Shown here piece after piece: positions 52,849 to 61,020 of a DNA stretch of 64,000 nucleotides. This stretch comes from Paraburkholderia edwinii (GTDB lineage Bacteria; Pseudomonadota; Gammaproteobacteria; Burkholderiales; Burkholderiaceae). Made by a program: the position numbers and the translations under genes. Each line of letters opens with the position of its first letter. The first letter of the stretch is position 1. The notes under the pieces were generated by a model. The model did no database searches, was not told the DNA's origin, and worked only from the letters and a program-made list of their open reading frames with translations. The DNA is taken from contig NZ_CP080096.1 in the NCBI RefSeq assembly GCF_019428685.1, forward strand, positions 2,914,001-2,978,000, in the 5' to 3' direction.

Positions 52849-53802
52849 TCAGCGCGACGCGGCGAACGCATAGACCGACGGATGACCGGTCACGAGCGAA
52901 CGCGCGAAGTTATCGGTCAACGCGCGCTCGATGCAGTCGGCGACGCGCTGCGGCGCGTCCGAGGCAGCGAGAGCGATCGGATCGCACACCCGGGCGTCGA
53001 ACCGGCCTCGCTCGAAGCGCAGATAGAACGGCAGCAGCCAGGCATCGAGCGGCGCGCCAAGGCGAAACACGCCGCGATGAATGCGCGCGGCACGGCCGAA
53101 CATTTCGACGCCCACTGTCTCCATCGGGTAACGCGCGAACGTATAGGGCGGCACATCCGCAAACAGCACGACCACGCCATGGCGGCGCAGCGACCGGATA
53201 ACGCGCAACCCGAGCGCATTGCGGTTCTCGCCGCTGTACGTGTGCATCACTTCGATACCCGGAATCAGCGCATCGTCGTCGCCGTACTGGTTGCGCGGCA
53301 CGCCGGACACGACGCCGATCGACTCGAGCCCGAGCAGCCTGCGCAATTCGTCGACCACATAGATGTTCGCGTATTGCGACACGTAGTGAAACGGCGCGAC
53401 GATTACCGGCCGGTCAGGGGCCTGCGCCTTCAGTTCGGAAATTCTTCGTGCAATGGCCGCGGCGACCGCGTTCAATTCGGGCCATGCCTCGGCGCGCTTT
53501 AATTGCCGGCCAAAATGCAACCGCTGGTCGATCAGCCTTTCGAGACGCGCACCCGCCAGCACATCGCGCCGCTTCAATGAAGACAGCCGCCAAACGTCAT
53601 GTCCGGCCTCCCAGCGCTCGAGTCCGTTCCAGCGCGCACGCGCATCGACGAGGCCGCTCAGCGTCGAACCGGCGATCGCAAGACGCTCGATCGCAAGCAT
53701 CGATAGACGACACAGGAGGCGCGCACGGATCCGGTAATACGCCGCCGCGATCGGTCGCATCGCTAGCGACAGCAGACGCCGCGGGGAAAGTCGAATGTTC
53801 AT
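52849..53802 (-). CDS. Divergent LPLAT/LpxL-like protein in the peptide-export operon
   Basis: A 317-residue protein from ATG 53802. The C-terminal half resembles lipid A acyltransferases of the LpxL/HtrB family (GVVVLFADVPPYTFARYP, RIHRGVFRLGAPLDAWLLPF and YLRFERGRFDARVCDPI). The N-terminal catalytic histidine region reads PFHYVSQYANIYVVDEL. The family needs His-X4-Asp/Glu, but here the sixth residue is Tyr, so the acidic partner is missing. It might acylate something other than lipid A (for example the exported peptide), bind lipid, or be inactive. It lies 90 nt behind the third peptide gene and about 60 nt before the adaptor gene. Confidence 0.7.
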   Translation of the reverse strand: MNIRLSPRRLLSLAMRPIAAAYYRIRARLLCRLSMLAIERLAIAGSTLSGLVDARARWNGLERWEAGHDVWRLSSLKRRDVLAGARLERLIDQRLHFGRQLKRAEAWPELNAVAAAIARRISELKAQAPDRPVIVAPFHYVSQYANIYVVDELRRLLGLESIGVVSGVPRNQYGDDDALIPGIEVMHTYSGENRNALGLRVIRSLRRHGVVVLFADVPPYTFARYPMETVGVEMFGRAARIHRGVFRLGAPLDAWLLPFYLRFERGRFDARVCDPIALAASDAPQRVADCIERALTDNFARSLVTGHPSVYAFAASR

Positions 53803-53820
53803 CGCTACGATGCGCGGCAA

Positions 53821-53872
53821 GACGGTGTTGCCGCAGCGGACTCACAGAGACCGCCGCGGCAATGCCACCGTC
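53821..53872 (-). terminator. Long imperfect stem-loop between peptide genes and export machinery
   Basis: Arms 53821-53839 and 53851-53872 pair as 7 + 7 + 4 bp with one 3-nt bulge and one mismatch around an 11-nt loop. No T-tract follows on the minus strand. It probably acts as a partial terminator or as a 3'-end protector of the peptide mRNA, giving more peptide than transporter. Confidence 0.75.
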
Positions 53873-53891
53873 GAGAACGGCGCTTACCGGC

Positions 53892-54041
53892 TCAATGCTT
53901 CGATGGTTGGGACGGCGATGACGACGATGCCGCCACCTGCACCATCACCACCGATGTCGATGAGGCGTAACTGGAAGAGCCTTTATTTGCGCCGCCAGCA
54001 ATGCCGGCCTGAGCCAGCGTGTTGCGATCGATCTTCTGCAT
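53892..54041 (-). CDS. Gly-Gly leader peptide precursor 3 (49 residues)
   Basis: Starts two nucleotides behind the stop of precursor 2. The leader MQKIDRNTLAQAGIAGG is 17 residues, almost the same as the other two. The core begins ANKGSSSYASS (Cys replaced by Ala, Arg by Gly), continues SVVMVQVA and ends in a Ser/Pro-rich tail (SSSSPSQPSKH), so it is 11-12 residues longer than the others. Expected processing is cleavage after Gly17 by the C39 exporter. The function is unknown. It lacks the cysteine of its sisters and may play a different role such as antagonist or carrier. Confidence 0.82.
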   Translation of the reverse strand: MQKIDRNTLAQAGIAGGANKGSSSYASSTSVVMVQVAASSSSPSQPSKH

Positions 54042-54043
54042 AG

Positions 54044-54160
54044 TCAGCCGCCCATCTTCACTACGACCACGGTCGTCACTTTGGCAGCAGAGGAGCTACG
54101 CTTGTTGCAGCCGCCTGAGAGGCGCACCTGAGCCAATGAATTGCGATCGATTTTCTGCAT
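54044..54160 (-). CDS. Gly-Gly leader peptide precursor 2 (38 residues)
   Basis: The start lies two nucleotides behind the stop of precursor 1, so translation is coupled. The leader MQKIDRNSLAQVRLSGG is followed by a core beginning CNKRSSSAAK and ending in valine-rich VVVVKMGG. The last two residues are again Gly-Gly. The predicted mature peptide is 21 residues with an N-terminal Cys and net positive charge (two Lys, one Arg). It is not recognised as a known bacteriocin or signal family. Confidence 0.85.
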   Translation of the reverse strand: MQKIDRNSLAQVRLSGGCNKRSSSAAKVTTVVVVKMGG

Positions 54161-54162
54161 GC

Positions 54163-54276
54163 TTAGCGCACCTGCACGATGACCACCGAAGCCGCGCTAG
54201 CGGAAGACGAGCTACGCTTGTTGCAGCCCCCGGCAACATTCGCTTGAGTCAGTGCATTGCGTTCGATTTTTTGCAT
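54163..54276 (-). CDS. Gly-Gly leader peptide precursor 1 (37 residues)
   Basis: First gene of the operon. ATG 54276 has a good ribosome-binding site (GAGG, eight nucleotides upstream). The leader MQKIERNALTQANVAGG is 17 residues. The core begins CNKRSSSSAS and ends SVVIVQVR (20 residues). The leader has hydrophobic residues at -4, -9 and -14, whereas classical double-glycine leaders have them at -4, -7 and -12; only the -4 and Gly-Gly positions agree. Two near-copies follow directly. Conservation between the three (MQKI, RN, L, Q, GG, NK, SSS, VV) shows they are real, selected genes. Confidence 0.88.
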   Translation of the reverse strand: MQKIERNALTQANVAGGCNKRSSSSASAASVVIVQVR

Positions 54277-54489
54277 TTATTAACCTCAGAATGGATAAGT
54301 ACGACCATCCGGAACCCGTTATTCAAAAGGCGTTCCGGACCGGCTGAAGTATCTGCAATGCGCCGCCGCCAATCTATAGGATTTCTTCGATTCCGCGCTT
54401 CCGATGCGTAAAATATCGTCACTTCGCTGCGCAAGCAGCGATCGAACGCTAGAATCGCCGCGTTATGAAAGCCGCGGTCATGCACCGCT
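54277..54489. promoter_or_regulatory. Divergent control region of the peptide operon and the RcsB-like regulator
   Basis: About 210 bp. An inverted repeat TCCGGAAC (54308-54315) / GTTCCGGA (54332-54339) lies 31-63 nt upstream of the first peptide gene. It may be an operator or an mRNA leader hairpin. TAAAAT (54409-54414) may be a -10 for the regulator gene. No clear -35 box is seen. Confidence 0.5.
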
Positions 54490-55176
54490 ATGAGCATGTG
54501 CGTCCATTCCAATAGTCCACTGATTCGCGAAACCCGGATCGCCATCGCCGACGATCATCCGGTCATTCGTCATGCGGTCGCATCCGCGATCAGCCGCATC
54601 GCAGGCATGCGTATCGCCGCGAGCGTCGCTTCGGGTACCGAACTACTCGATGCGCTGCAAACCGGAGAATGGCATCTGATCGTCACCGATCTCCTGATGT
54701 ATGGCGAGCAGGCCGATCGCGATGGATTGCATCTGGTGACACGCCTCAAGCGGCTCTATCCGGCCATACCGCTTATGGTGTTCACCATGGTTCAGAATCG
54801 CGACATCCTGCATGAACTCGACCAGATGCAGGTTGCCGGCATTGTGTCGAAGTCCGAAAGCATTGGCGTATTCATGGAAGCGGTGCTCGACGTCGCGGTG
54901 CATCGACAGCCGTTCCGGTCGGCCAGCGTGCAGGACATCCTTCGTGGTCCGGATATCGCGACGCTCGATCCTGTCGTACGTTCTTCACTGACGGCGAGGG
55001 AGCTCGAAGTGATCCGCCTTTATGGCGCGGGACTGTCGCTCACGGAAATCGCAGCGCGCCTGAACCGTTCGATCTCCACCGTCGCCACGCAGAAGAGCAA
55101 GGCAATGCGCAAACTCGGCATCGAAACGAACGCGGACATGATCCGCTATGCGCAGGCCAATCGGCTTATTCAATAG
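54490..55176 (+). CDS. RcsB-like response regulator (LuxR-type DNA-binding domain)
   Basis: A 228-residue protein. The receiver domain has the acidic pair in IAIADDHPVIRHAV and the phosphoacceptor Asp in LIVTDLLMYGE. The output helix-turn-helix reads LSLTEIAARLNRSISTVATQ with KSKAMRKLGIETNADM, which follows the RcsB pattern (KLNRSIKTISSQKKSAMMKLG) more than NarL. No sensor kinase or phosphotransfer protein is adjacent. It is divergent from the peptide operon and the likely regulator of it, by position. RcsB-type proteins can work as homodimers or with auxiliary partners. Confidence 0.9.
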   Translation: MSMCVHSNSPLIRETRIAIADDHPVIRHAVASAISRIAGMRIAASVASGTELLDALQTGEWHLIVTDLLMYGEQADRDGLHLVTRLKRLYPAIPLMVFTMVQNRDILHELDQMQVAGIVSKSESIGVFMEAVLDVAVHRQPFRSASVQDILRGPDIATLDPVVRSSLTARELEVIRLYGAGLSLTEIAARLNRSISTVATQKSKAMRKLGIETNADMIRYAQANRLIQ

Positions 55177-55204
55177 AAAAGCCGCGCAGGGGGCCTGCGC
55201 GGCT
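55176..55204 (-). terminator. Terminator of the rhamnose transport operon
   Basis: A perfect 11-bp stem AGCCGCGCAGG (55180-55190) / CCTGCGCGGCT (55194-55204) with a 3-nt loop. On the minus strand TTTTC follows. It lies about 50 nt beyond the rhaS stop and immediately behind the RcsB-like gene on the other strand, so it probably serves both. Confidence 0.82.
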
Positions 55205-55255
55205 CGTGATTTACATCGACGTTCAACCGTTTCCGCGCTTTGGCGGCAGCCGTCG

Positions 55256-56287
55256 TCAGAAGTTGAAGTTGTCGATGTTGCTCGCGTCGAACGTGGTCGG
55301 CGGCCCAAGAATGATCTCGCCGTTCGCGCCGATCGTGCGCTTGCCGAGTTTGCCCGCTTCGAACGACTCGCCTTCCTTGCCGCTGATCGTGCCCGATGCG
55401 AGGTTCGCCGCCGCATAGGCCGCGAGATAGCCGAGTTGACCCGGGTCCCACAACTGGAACGCCTTAACCGTGCCGTTCTTCACGAACGCGCGCATCTGGT
55501 TCGGCGTGCCGAGGCCCGTGACCGCGACCTTGCCCTTGCTCGACGACGTCGAGATATAACGCGCGGCCGCCGCGATGCCGACCGAGGTCGGCGCAACGAT
55601 CGCCTTCAGGTTCGGATACGCCTGCAGCAAGCCTTGCGTCTCGACGAACGACTTCTGGTCGTCGTCGTTGCCGTAGGCGATCTTCACGAGCTTCATCTTC
55701 GAATACTCGGGCTTTTTCAGCTCTTCCTGCATCCACTTGATCCACGTGTTCTGATTCGTTGCGTTCGGCGTTGCCGACAGAATCGCGAACTCGCCCTCGC
55801 CGCCCATCAGCTTGGACACGAGCTGGATCTGACCGCGGCCGATACTCTCGGCGTTCGCCTGGTTCACGAATAACTGGCGTCCGTCAGGCGCCGTATCCGA
55901 GTCGAACGTGACGACCTTGATGCCTTGCGACATCGCCTTCTTCAGATACGGCACGAGCGCGTTCGCATCGTTCGCGGCGATCACGATGGCGTTTTGCCGT
56001 TGCGTAATCAACGTGTTGATATACGACACTTGCGACGAAGCGCCCGCGTCCGACGGACCGACCACCTTGCCGTCGCCCTTGAATTCCTTGATCGCGGCCA
56101 TGCCGCCGTCGTCCGCGATCACTTCGTATGGGTTGTTGATCTGCTTCGGGACGAAGGCGATCTTCAAGCCGTTTTTCAGATCGGCCGCGTGTGCGGCGCT
56201 CGCGACGCCGAGCATCGCCGCGCATAGCAGCGCCGCGGATAGTGCGGTTTTCGCCGTGCTTTTCGCATACCGCAGAGGTTTATCCAT
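55256..56287 (-). CDS. rhaS: Rhamnose ABC transporter, periplasmic binding protein
   Basis: A 343-residue protein with a Sec signal (ALSAALLCAAMLGVASAAHA cut before ADLKNG). The type 1 sugar-binding fold follows: IAFVPKQINNPYEVIADDGG, VVGPSDAGASSQVSYINTLI, IAANDANALVPYLKKA and VVTFDSDTAPDGRQLFVNQA. It matches RhaS of the rhamnose importer. It is the last gene of the rhaT-P-Q-S order on the minus strand and ends at a strong terminator. Confidence 0.92.
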   Translation of the reverse strand: MDKPLRYAKSTAKTALSAALLCAAMLGVASAAHAADLKNGLKIAFVPKQINNPYEVIADDGGMAAIKEFKGDGKVVGPSDAGASSQVSYINTLITQRQNAIVIAANDANALVPYLKKAMSQGIKVVTFDSDTAPDGRQLFVNQANAESIGRGQIQLVSKLMGGEGEFAILSATPNATNQNTWIKWMQEELKKPEYSKMKLVKIAYGNDDDQKSFVETQGLLQAYPNLKAIVAPTSVGIAAAARYISTSSSKGKVAVTGLGTPNQMRAFVKNGTVKAFQLWDPGQLGYLAAYAAANLASGTISGKEGESFEAGKLGKRTIGANGEIILGPPTTFDASNIDNFNF

Positions 56288-56372
56288 TTGTCTGTCTCCT
56301 CGCTGGAATTAGCGGACCGTTCCGGTCCGGGTTGTTGATATCGGTCACTACCCTGTCCCTGTCACTGCGTTT

Positions 56373-57398
56373 TTAGTTTGCAGCTTGCGAAGACGCCGAC
56401 TTCGCCAGAAAACGCCGATCGCGCATCGCGCGCCAGCGCGCCACGAGATTCGGAATCAGCACGGAAGCAAGCAGCAATGCACCAGTGACGATGGTCAGCG
56501 TTTCGCTCGATACGTCGTCGAGCGTCAGCGCATTCTTCAATACGCCGATAATCAGCAGCGACAGCAGCACGCCAATCATCGAGCCGCGTCCGCCGAAAAT
56601 GCTGACGCCGCCGAACAGCACCGCCGCGATCACGGAGAGCTCGAACCCTTCTCCGTTGTCGCCACGCGCACTCGTGAAACGCAGCGTATAGACGATGCCG
56701 GCCAGCGCGCTCATCACGCCCGACAGCACGAAGGTGGTAAGCCGAATCTTCGCGACTTCGATGCCCGAGAATGCGGCGGCCGTCGGATTCGCGCCGATCG
56801 CATAGAGGCTGCGGCCAAACGCGGTGGCCTGCAGCAGCACGGTAAACACCACGGCGCACACGATGACGATCACGAACGGCAGCGGAATAAACGTGGCGCC
56901 AAGCGTATCCATGCCGAACGCGGTATAGCCCGGCGGAAAATCCGCCACCGCCTGATCGCCGAGCAGCACATACGCAAGACCGCGAAACAGCGCGAGCGTG
57001 CCGATGGTGACCGCCAGCGAAGGCAGATTCAGCTTCACGATCACGAGCCCGTTCAACAAGCCCGCCAGCATGCCGAACAGCAGCACGAGCACGATAACCA
57101 CGGGCATCGGCAAGCCCATATGCCATAGCACGCCCATCAACGCGCTCGACGCGCCGAGCACGGACGCCACGGAAAGGTCGATTTCGGCGGCCACGATAAT
57201 CAGCGTCATCGGCAGCGCCATCAATGCAATCTCGGTCAGATCGGCGAGCACGTTCGACAGGTTCGCACCGGTCAGAAACACCGGCGACAGCACGCGGCCG
57301 AGCACCAGCGACAGCGCGAGCACGATCACGAGCAGCGTCTCCCAGCGCAGCGGCGTTTGCCGCTTGCGCGTAAGCAGCGCGGAATCGGGTTTAGCCAT
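56373..57398 (-). CDS. rhaQ: Rhamnose ABC transporter permease
   Basis: A 341-residue BPD_transp_2 permease. It has about ten membrane helices and the cytoplasmic EAA-like loop ATAFGRSLYAIGANPTAAAF. VAAEIDLSVASVLGASSALM is typical for sugar permeases. Its start overlaps the rhaP stop by 8 bp. It pairs with RhaP as the membrane part of the importer. Confidence 0.9.
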   Translation of the reverse strand: MAKPDSALLTRKRQTPLRWETLLVIVLALSLVLGRVLSPVFLTGANLSNVLADLTEIALMALPMTLIIVAAEIDLSVASVLGASSALMGVLWHMGLPMPVVIVLVLLFGMLAGLLNGLVIVKLNLPSLAVTIGTLALFRGLAYVLLGDQAVADFPPGYTAFGMDTLGATFIPLPFVIVIVCAVVFTVLLQATAFGRSLYAIGANPTAAAFSGIEVAKIRLTTFVLSGVMSALAGIVYTLRFTSARGDNGEGFELSVIAAVLFGGVSIFGGRGSMIGVLLSLLIIGVLKNALTLDDVSSETLTIVTGALLLASVLIPNLVARWRAMRDRRFLAKSASSQAAN

Positions 57399-58461
57399 GA
57401 TCGCGTTTCCTCATCATGCGTTTGGCGACGGAGCGAGCCAGCAAGGTATCGACGGTGATCGCAGCGACGATCAGCGCGCCTTCGATGGCTTGCTCCCAGA
57501 ACGGCGAAACGTGCAGCACGACCAGCGCGATGCTGATCACGCCAAGCACAAGCGCACCGAGCGTCGCGCCGAGTATCGTGCCGACGCCGCCCGTAATCGC
57601 GACACTGCCGACCACCGCGGCCGCGACGACCTGCAATTCGATGCCTTTCGCCGTGCTGGCGTCGACGGTACCGAAACGCGCAAGCCACAACGCACCGGCA
57701 AAGCCTGCAATCGCGCCCGACAGCAGAAAACCCGACATCACGCGCCGCTCGACGTTGACGCCCGCCAGCCGCGCCGCTTCCGGATTTGAGCCGATTGCGT
57801 AATGCTCGCGGCCGCCGCGGAAATGCTTCAGATAAACGCCGAGCGCGATCAATACCGCGGCCGCAATCAGCGCAAGCGTCGGAATACCGAACGCCGTGCC
57901 GGTCGCGAGCCGCGAGAACGCGTCGGGCAGACTCGTTGCGTTGATTTGTCCGCCGTGCACCCATGCGTAGTCGGCGCCGCGGAAAATATAGAGCGTCGAT
58001 AGCGTCGCCACGAGCGAAGGTACGCGTCCGACCGCGACGAGCAGCGCGTTGATGCCGCCCGCAACAAGTCCGATCACAAGGCCCGCTGCGAGCGCGACGA
58101 GCACCGGCATCTGCGGGAACGCAACATACAAACTACCGACCGCATACGCGCTGATGCCGACCGTCGATCCGACCGACAGATCGATATGGCGCATCAGAAT
58201 CACAACGGTCATCCCCGCGGTCAGCAAGCTGATGATCGAAACATTCAGCAGGACGTCCCGCAGGTTTTGCAGATTCAGGAATTGCGGCCGCGCGAGCGCG
58301 GTGCCGACGATCAGCAACAGCAGTACGACAAAGAGCGTCGTTTCGCGGCTCTTCGCCAGCGTGCCGATCACGCTGCCCGCGCGCGGTGCGGCGCGCTTTT
58401 CGCCTGACGGTTGCACTGGCGCGGCGTGAGTCGATCCATGAGTCGATGAATGGCGCATCAT
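57391..58461 (-). CDS. rhaP: Rhamnose ABC transporter permease
   Basis: A 356-residue permease. The start ATG 58461 forms an ATGA overlap with the rhaT stop. It has [40 protein letters not shown] and the loop [21 protein letters not shown] Pro/Arg-rich N-terminal 30 residues precede the first helix. Confidence 0.9.
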   Translation of the reverse strand: MMRHSSTHGSTHAAPVQPSGEKRAAPRAGSVIGTLAKSRETTLFVVLLLLIVGTALARPQFLNLQNLRDVLLNVSIISLLTAGMTVVILMRHIDLSVGSTVGISAYAVGSLYVAFPQMPVLVALAAGLVIGLVAGGINALLVAVGRVPSLVATLSTLYIFRGADYAWVHGGQINATSLPDAFSRLATGTAFGIPTLALIAAAVLIALGVYLKHFRGGREHYAIGSNPEAARLAGVNVERRVMSGFLLSGAIAGFAGALWLARFGTVDASTAKGIELQVVAAAVVGSVAITGGVGTILGATLGALVLGVISIALVVLHVSPFWEQAIEGALIVAAITVDTLLARSVAKRMMRKRDHG

Positions 58462-59987
58462 GCGGCATGCCCCCATTGAGCGGCGCCCTGTCCGAGCGCC
58501 GCGCTCATGATCCGTTCCTCGCTCGCGTCGGCACGCGTGATTTCGGCGCTGATACGTCCTTCGTGCATCACGAGCACGCGGTCGGCCATGCCGAGCACTT
58601 CGGGCAGCTCGCTCGAAATCATCAGCACGGCCATGCCGTTCTGCACGAGTTCCGATAGCGCGCTATACACTTCGGCCTTCGCGCCGACGTCGATGCCGCG
58701 CGTCGGTTCGTCGATGATCAGCACGTTCGGGTTCGTCGCGAGCCATTTGCCGAGCACGACTTTCTGCTGGTTACCGCCGGAAAGCGTACCTGCCGCTGCG
58801 CTCGGGTCGTCGGCTTTCAGGCGCAGCCGCTTGCCCCAATGCGCCGCGAGTTGTGTCTCGCTGCGCGTGGAGATGAGGCCGTGCCGAACGAGGCGGCCCA
58901 GCACCGTCAGCGACGCATTGCGCGCGATGCTCAATTCGAGCGCAAGCCCTTGCTGACGCCGATCCTCCGGCACGAGCGCGAGCCCTGCGCGCACGGCGGC
59001 GGCCGGACGTCCTGACGCAAGCCGTTTGCCGCCGAGCAGCACCTCGCCTGAGTCGTATGCGTCGATACCGAAAATCGCGCGCGCGACTTCGCTGCGTCCC
59101 GCGCCGACAAGACCCGCCAGCGCGACGATTTCGCCCGCGCGCACTTCGAAGGAAATGTCCTTGAATACGCCGATGCGCGTCAGGTTGCGCACGGCAAGCC
59201 GCACTTCACCAGGCGTCACTTCGGCTTTCGGGTAGAACGTTTCGAGGTCGCGGCCAACCATCTTCGCGACGATCTGGTCGGTGGTCAGCGCCGAGGTCGG
59301 TGCGTCGAATACTTTTGCGCCGTCGCGCATGATCGTGACGTGCTGAGTGAGCGCGAACACTTCGTCGAGCCGGTGCGTGATGAACAGGATCGCGACATCG
59401 CGTTCGCGCAGCTTGCGCACGATCGCAAAGAGCCGCTCGACTTCGGGCAACGACAAGGCGGCGGTCGGCTCGTCCATGATCAGCACGCTCGCGTTAAGCG
59501 AGAGCGCCTTCGCGATTTCGATAACCTGCTGGTCGGCAATCGAAAGCCCGCGCACGAGCTGGTCGGCGCGCAGATCGACGCCGAGCGACGCCAGCAGGCC
59601 GTTCACTTCGTCGCGCATCGCGTCGTATTGAATGCGGCCGATGCGGTCCACGGGCTGCCGGCCCATATAGATGTTCTCCGCAATCGATAGATCGAAGAAC
59701 AGCGTCGGTTCCTGATAGATGACGGCCAGGCCCGCGTCGCGCGCTTCCGCCGGCGTCGCGAAGTGACGCGGCGTGCCGTCGATATAAAGCTCGCCCGTGT
59801 CGGGCTGATGCACGCCCGCGAGAATCTTGACGAGCGTCGACTTGCCGGCGCCGTTCTCGCCGAGCAACGCATGCACTTCTCCAGGCCATAAGACGAGTCC
59901 GCCGTTGGCGAGCGCGCGAACGCGCCCGAACGATTTGCTCGCGTGTTTCAGTTCCAGCCTCGGCGCCGCGTCGGTGTCATGCTGCAC
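58458..59987 (-). CDS. rhaT: Rhamnose ABC transporter ATPase (two nucleotide-binding domains)
   Basis: A 509-residue sugar-importer ATPase. The N-terminal domain is canonical ([47 protein letters not shown]). The C-terminal domain has a degenerate P-loop ([14 protein letters not shown]) but a normal signature [16 protein letters not shown] and [16 protein letters not shown], as usual for this family. It is the first of four transporter genes with overlapping starts. The name collides with the E. coli proton symporter RhaT; here the ABC ATPase is meant. Confidence 0.92.
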   Translation of the reverse strand: MQHDTDAAPRLELKHASKSFGRVRALANGGLVLWPGEVHALLGENGAGKSTLVKILAGVHQPDTGELYIDGTPRHFATPAEARDAGLAVIYQEPTLFFDLSIAENIYMGRQPVDRIGRIQYDAMRDEVNGLLASLGVDLRADQLVRGLSIADQQVIEIAKALSLNASVLIMDEPTAALSLPEVERLFAIVRKLRERDVAILFITHRLDEVFALTQHVTIMRDGAKVFDAPTSALTTDQIVAKMVGRDLETFYPKAEVTPGEVRLAVRNLTRIGVFKDISFEVRAGEIVALAGLVGAGRSEVARAIFGIDAYDSGEVLLGGKRLASGRPAAAVRAGLALVPEDRRQQGLALELSIARNASLTVLGRLVRHGLISTRSETQLAAHWGKRLRLKADDPSAAAGTLSGGNQQKVVLGKWLATNPNVLIIDEPTRGIDVGAKAEVYSALSELVQNGMAVLMISSELPEVLGMADRVLVMHEGRISAEITRADASEERIMSAALGQGAAQWGHAA

Positions 59988-60092
59988 TGCGTGTCTCCTC
60001 CAGCAAGCGGCATCGTGGGTGTGCCGCGTTATTACGGTTGCCTCAGGGTACTTTTCAGGGCTCCGTCAAAGCGTCGCGTCGAAGCGTTTGTG

Positions 60093-60986
60093 TCAAATGC
60101 GGTAAACGCGCCCCGCATTGCGCACGAACAGCGCCGCTTTCTCGGCATCGCTCGCGCCGCCGACAATCGCCGCATAGGCGTTCCACAAATCCGCATACGA
60201 GCCGAACTGCCGGTCGACCGGGAAATTCGACGCGAACATCGCACGCTCGACGCCGAACGTATCGATCGTTTCCAGCACATAAGGCCGCAAGCTCTCGACC
60301 GTCCAACGGTGATCGAACATTGCGAGCCCGCTGATCTTCACCGCGACGTTCGCGCAGCCCGCAAGCTTGCGCATCCCTTCACGCCAGGCGCGATAGCCCG
60401 CGACGCTATCGCGGTCGACAAACATACCCGTGTGATTGACGATGAACTGCGTATCCGCATGTTCGCGCGCAAGCGCGGCCGCCTCTTCCATTTGCGACGG
60501 ATACAGCTGCATATCGAACGACATCCCATGCTGACGCAGCCGCGCGAAATTCGCGCGCCACGTCGCATCGCGCAACAGATGACGGCCGATATAGTCGTAC
60601 AGCCTGTTCTCGTGCACGTTCAGGATCTGCCGTACGCCGCGCGTGTTCGCGAATGCGGCGTGTCCTTCGAGTACCTGCGCCGCATTGGGTGCGGAAAGAT
60701 CGACGCCCGCGACAATGCCGTTCGGCATGCGGCGCGATGAAGGTTCGTCGGCCACCTGCTGCAACCAACGCGTTTCTTCGACGGGGTCCGACGGATCGTG
60801 ATTCGCCTCGACATGCACCACTTTCAGGACTTCGACGGGCTGCGCATCCTTAAGCAGGTCGCTGAGCAGATAGTCATGCTGCAAATCGCGCGCGTCGCCG
60901 ACAAACGATATGCCCGGGTTCGCCAGCCACGGATAGTGATGCGTCTTCAGGTCCCACAGATGAATGTGCGGGTCGACCACTTGCAT
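60093..60986 (-). CDS. Amidohydrolase family lactonase (probable L-rhamnono-lactonase)
   Basis: A 297-residue amidohydrolase_2 barrel protein. Metal-site features are VDPHIHLWDL at the N terminus, QFIVNHTGMFVDRD and KISGLAMF, with the late FASNFPVDRQFGSYADLWNA. Close relatives hydrolyse L-fucono- or L-rhamnono-lactones. Neighbours (mutarotase upstream, importer downstream, SDR and rhamnonate dehydratase further up) place it at the lactone hydrolysis step. It lies 105 nt before rhaT. Confidence 0.85.
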   Translation of the reverse strand: MQVVDPHIHLWDLKTHHYPWLANPGISFVGDARDLQHDYLLSDLLKDAQPVEVLKVVHVEANHDPSDPVEETRWLQQVADEPSSRRMPNGIVAGVDLSAPNAAQVLEGHAAFANTRGVRQILNVHENRLYDYIGRHLLRDATWRANFARLRQHGMSFDMQLYPSQMEEAAALAREHADTQFIVNHTGMFVDRDSVAGYRAWREGMRKLAGCANVAVKISGLAMFDHRWTVESLRPYVLETIDTFGVERAMFASNFPVDRQFGSYADLWNAYAAIVGGASDAEKAALFVRNAGRVYRI

Positions 60987-61020
60987 GGAAGTCCTTTATC
61001 TGTTGAGCGTCGTCAGTCCA

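Noticed and set aside
54044..54055. C-terminal Gly-Gly of precursor 2 as a second cleavage or conjugation site
   Set aside because: Not shared by precursors 1 and 3. Without conservation it may be chance.
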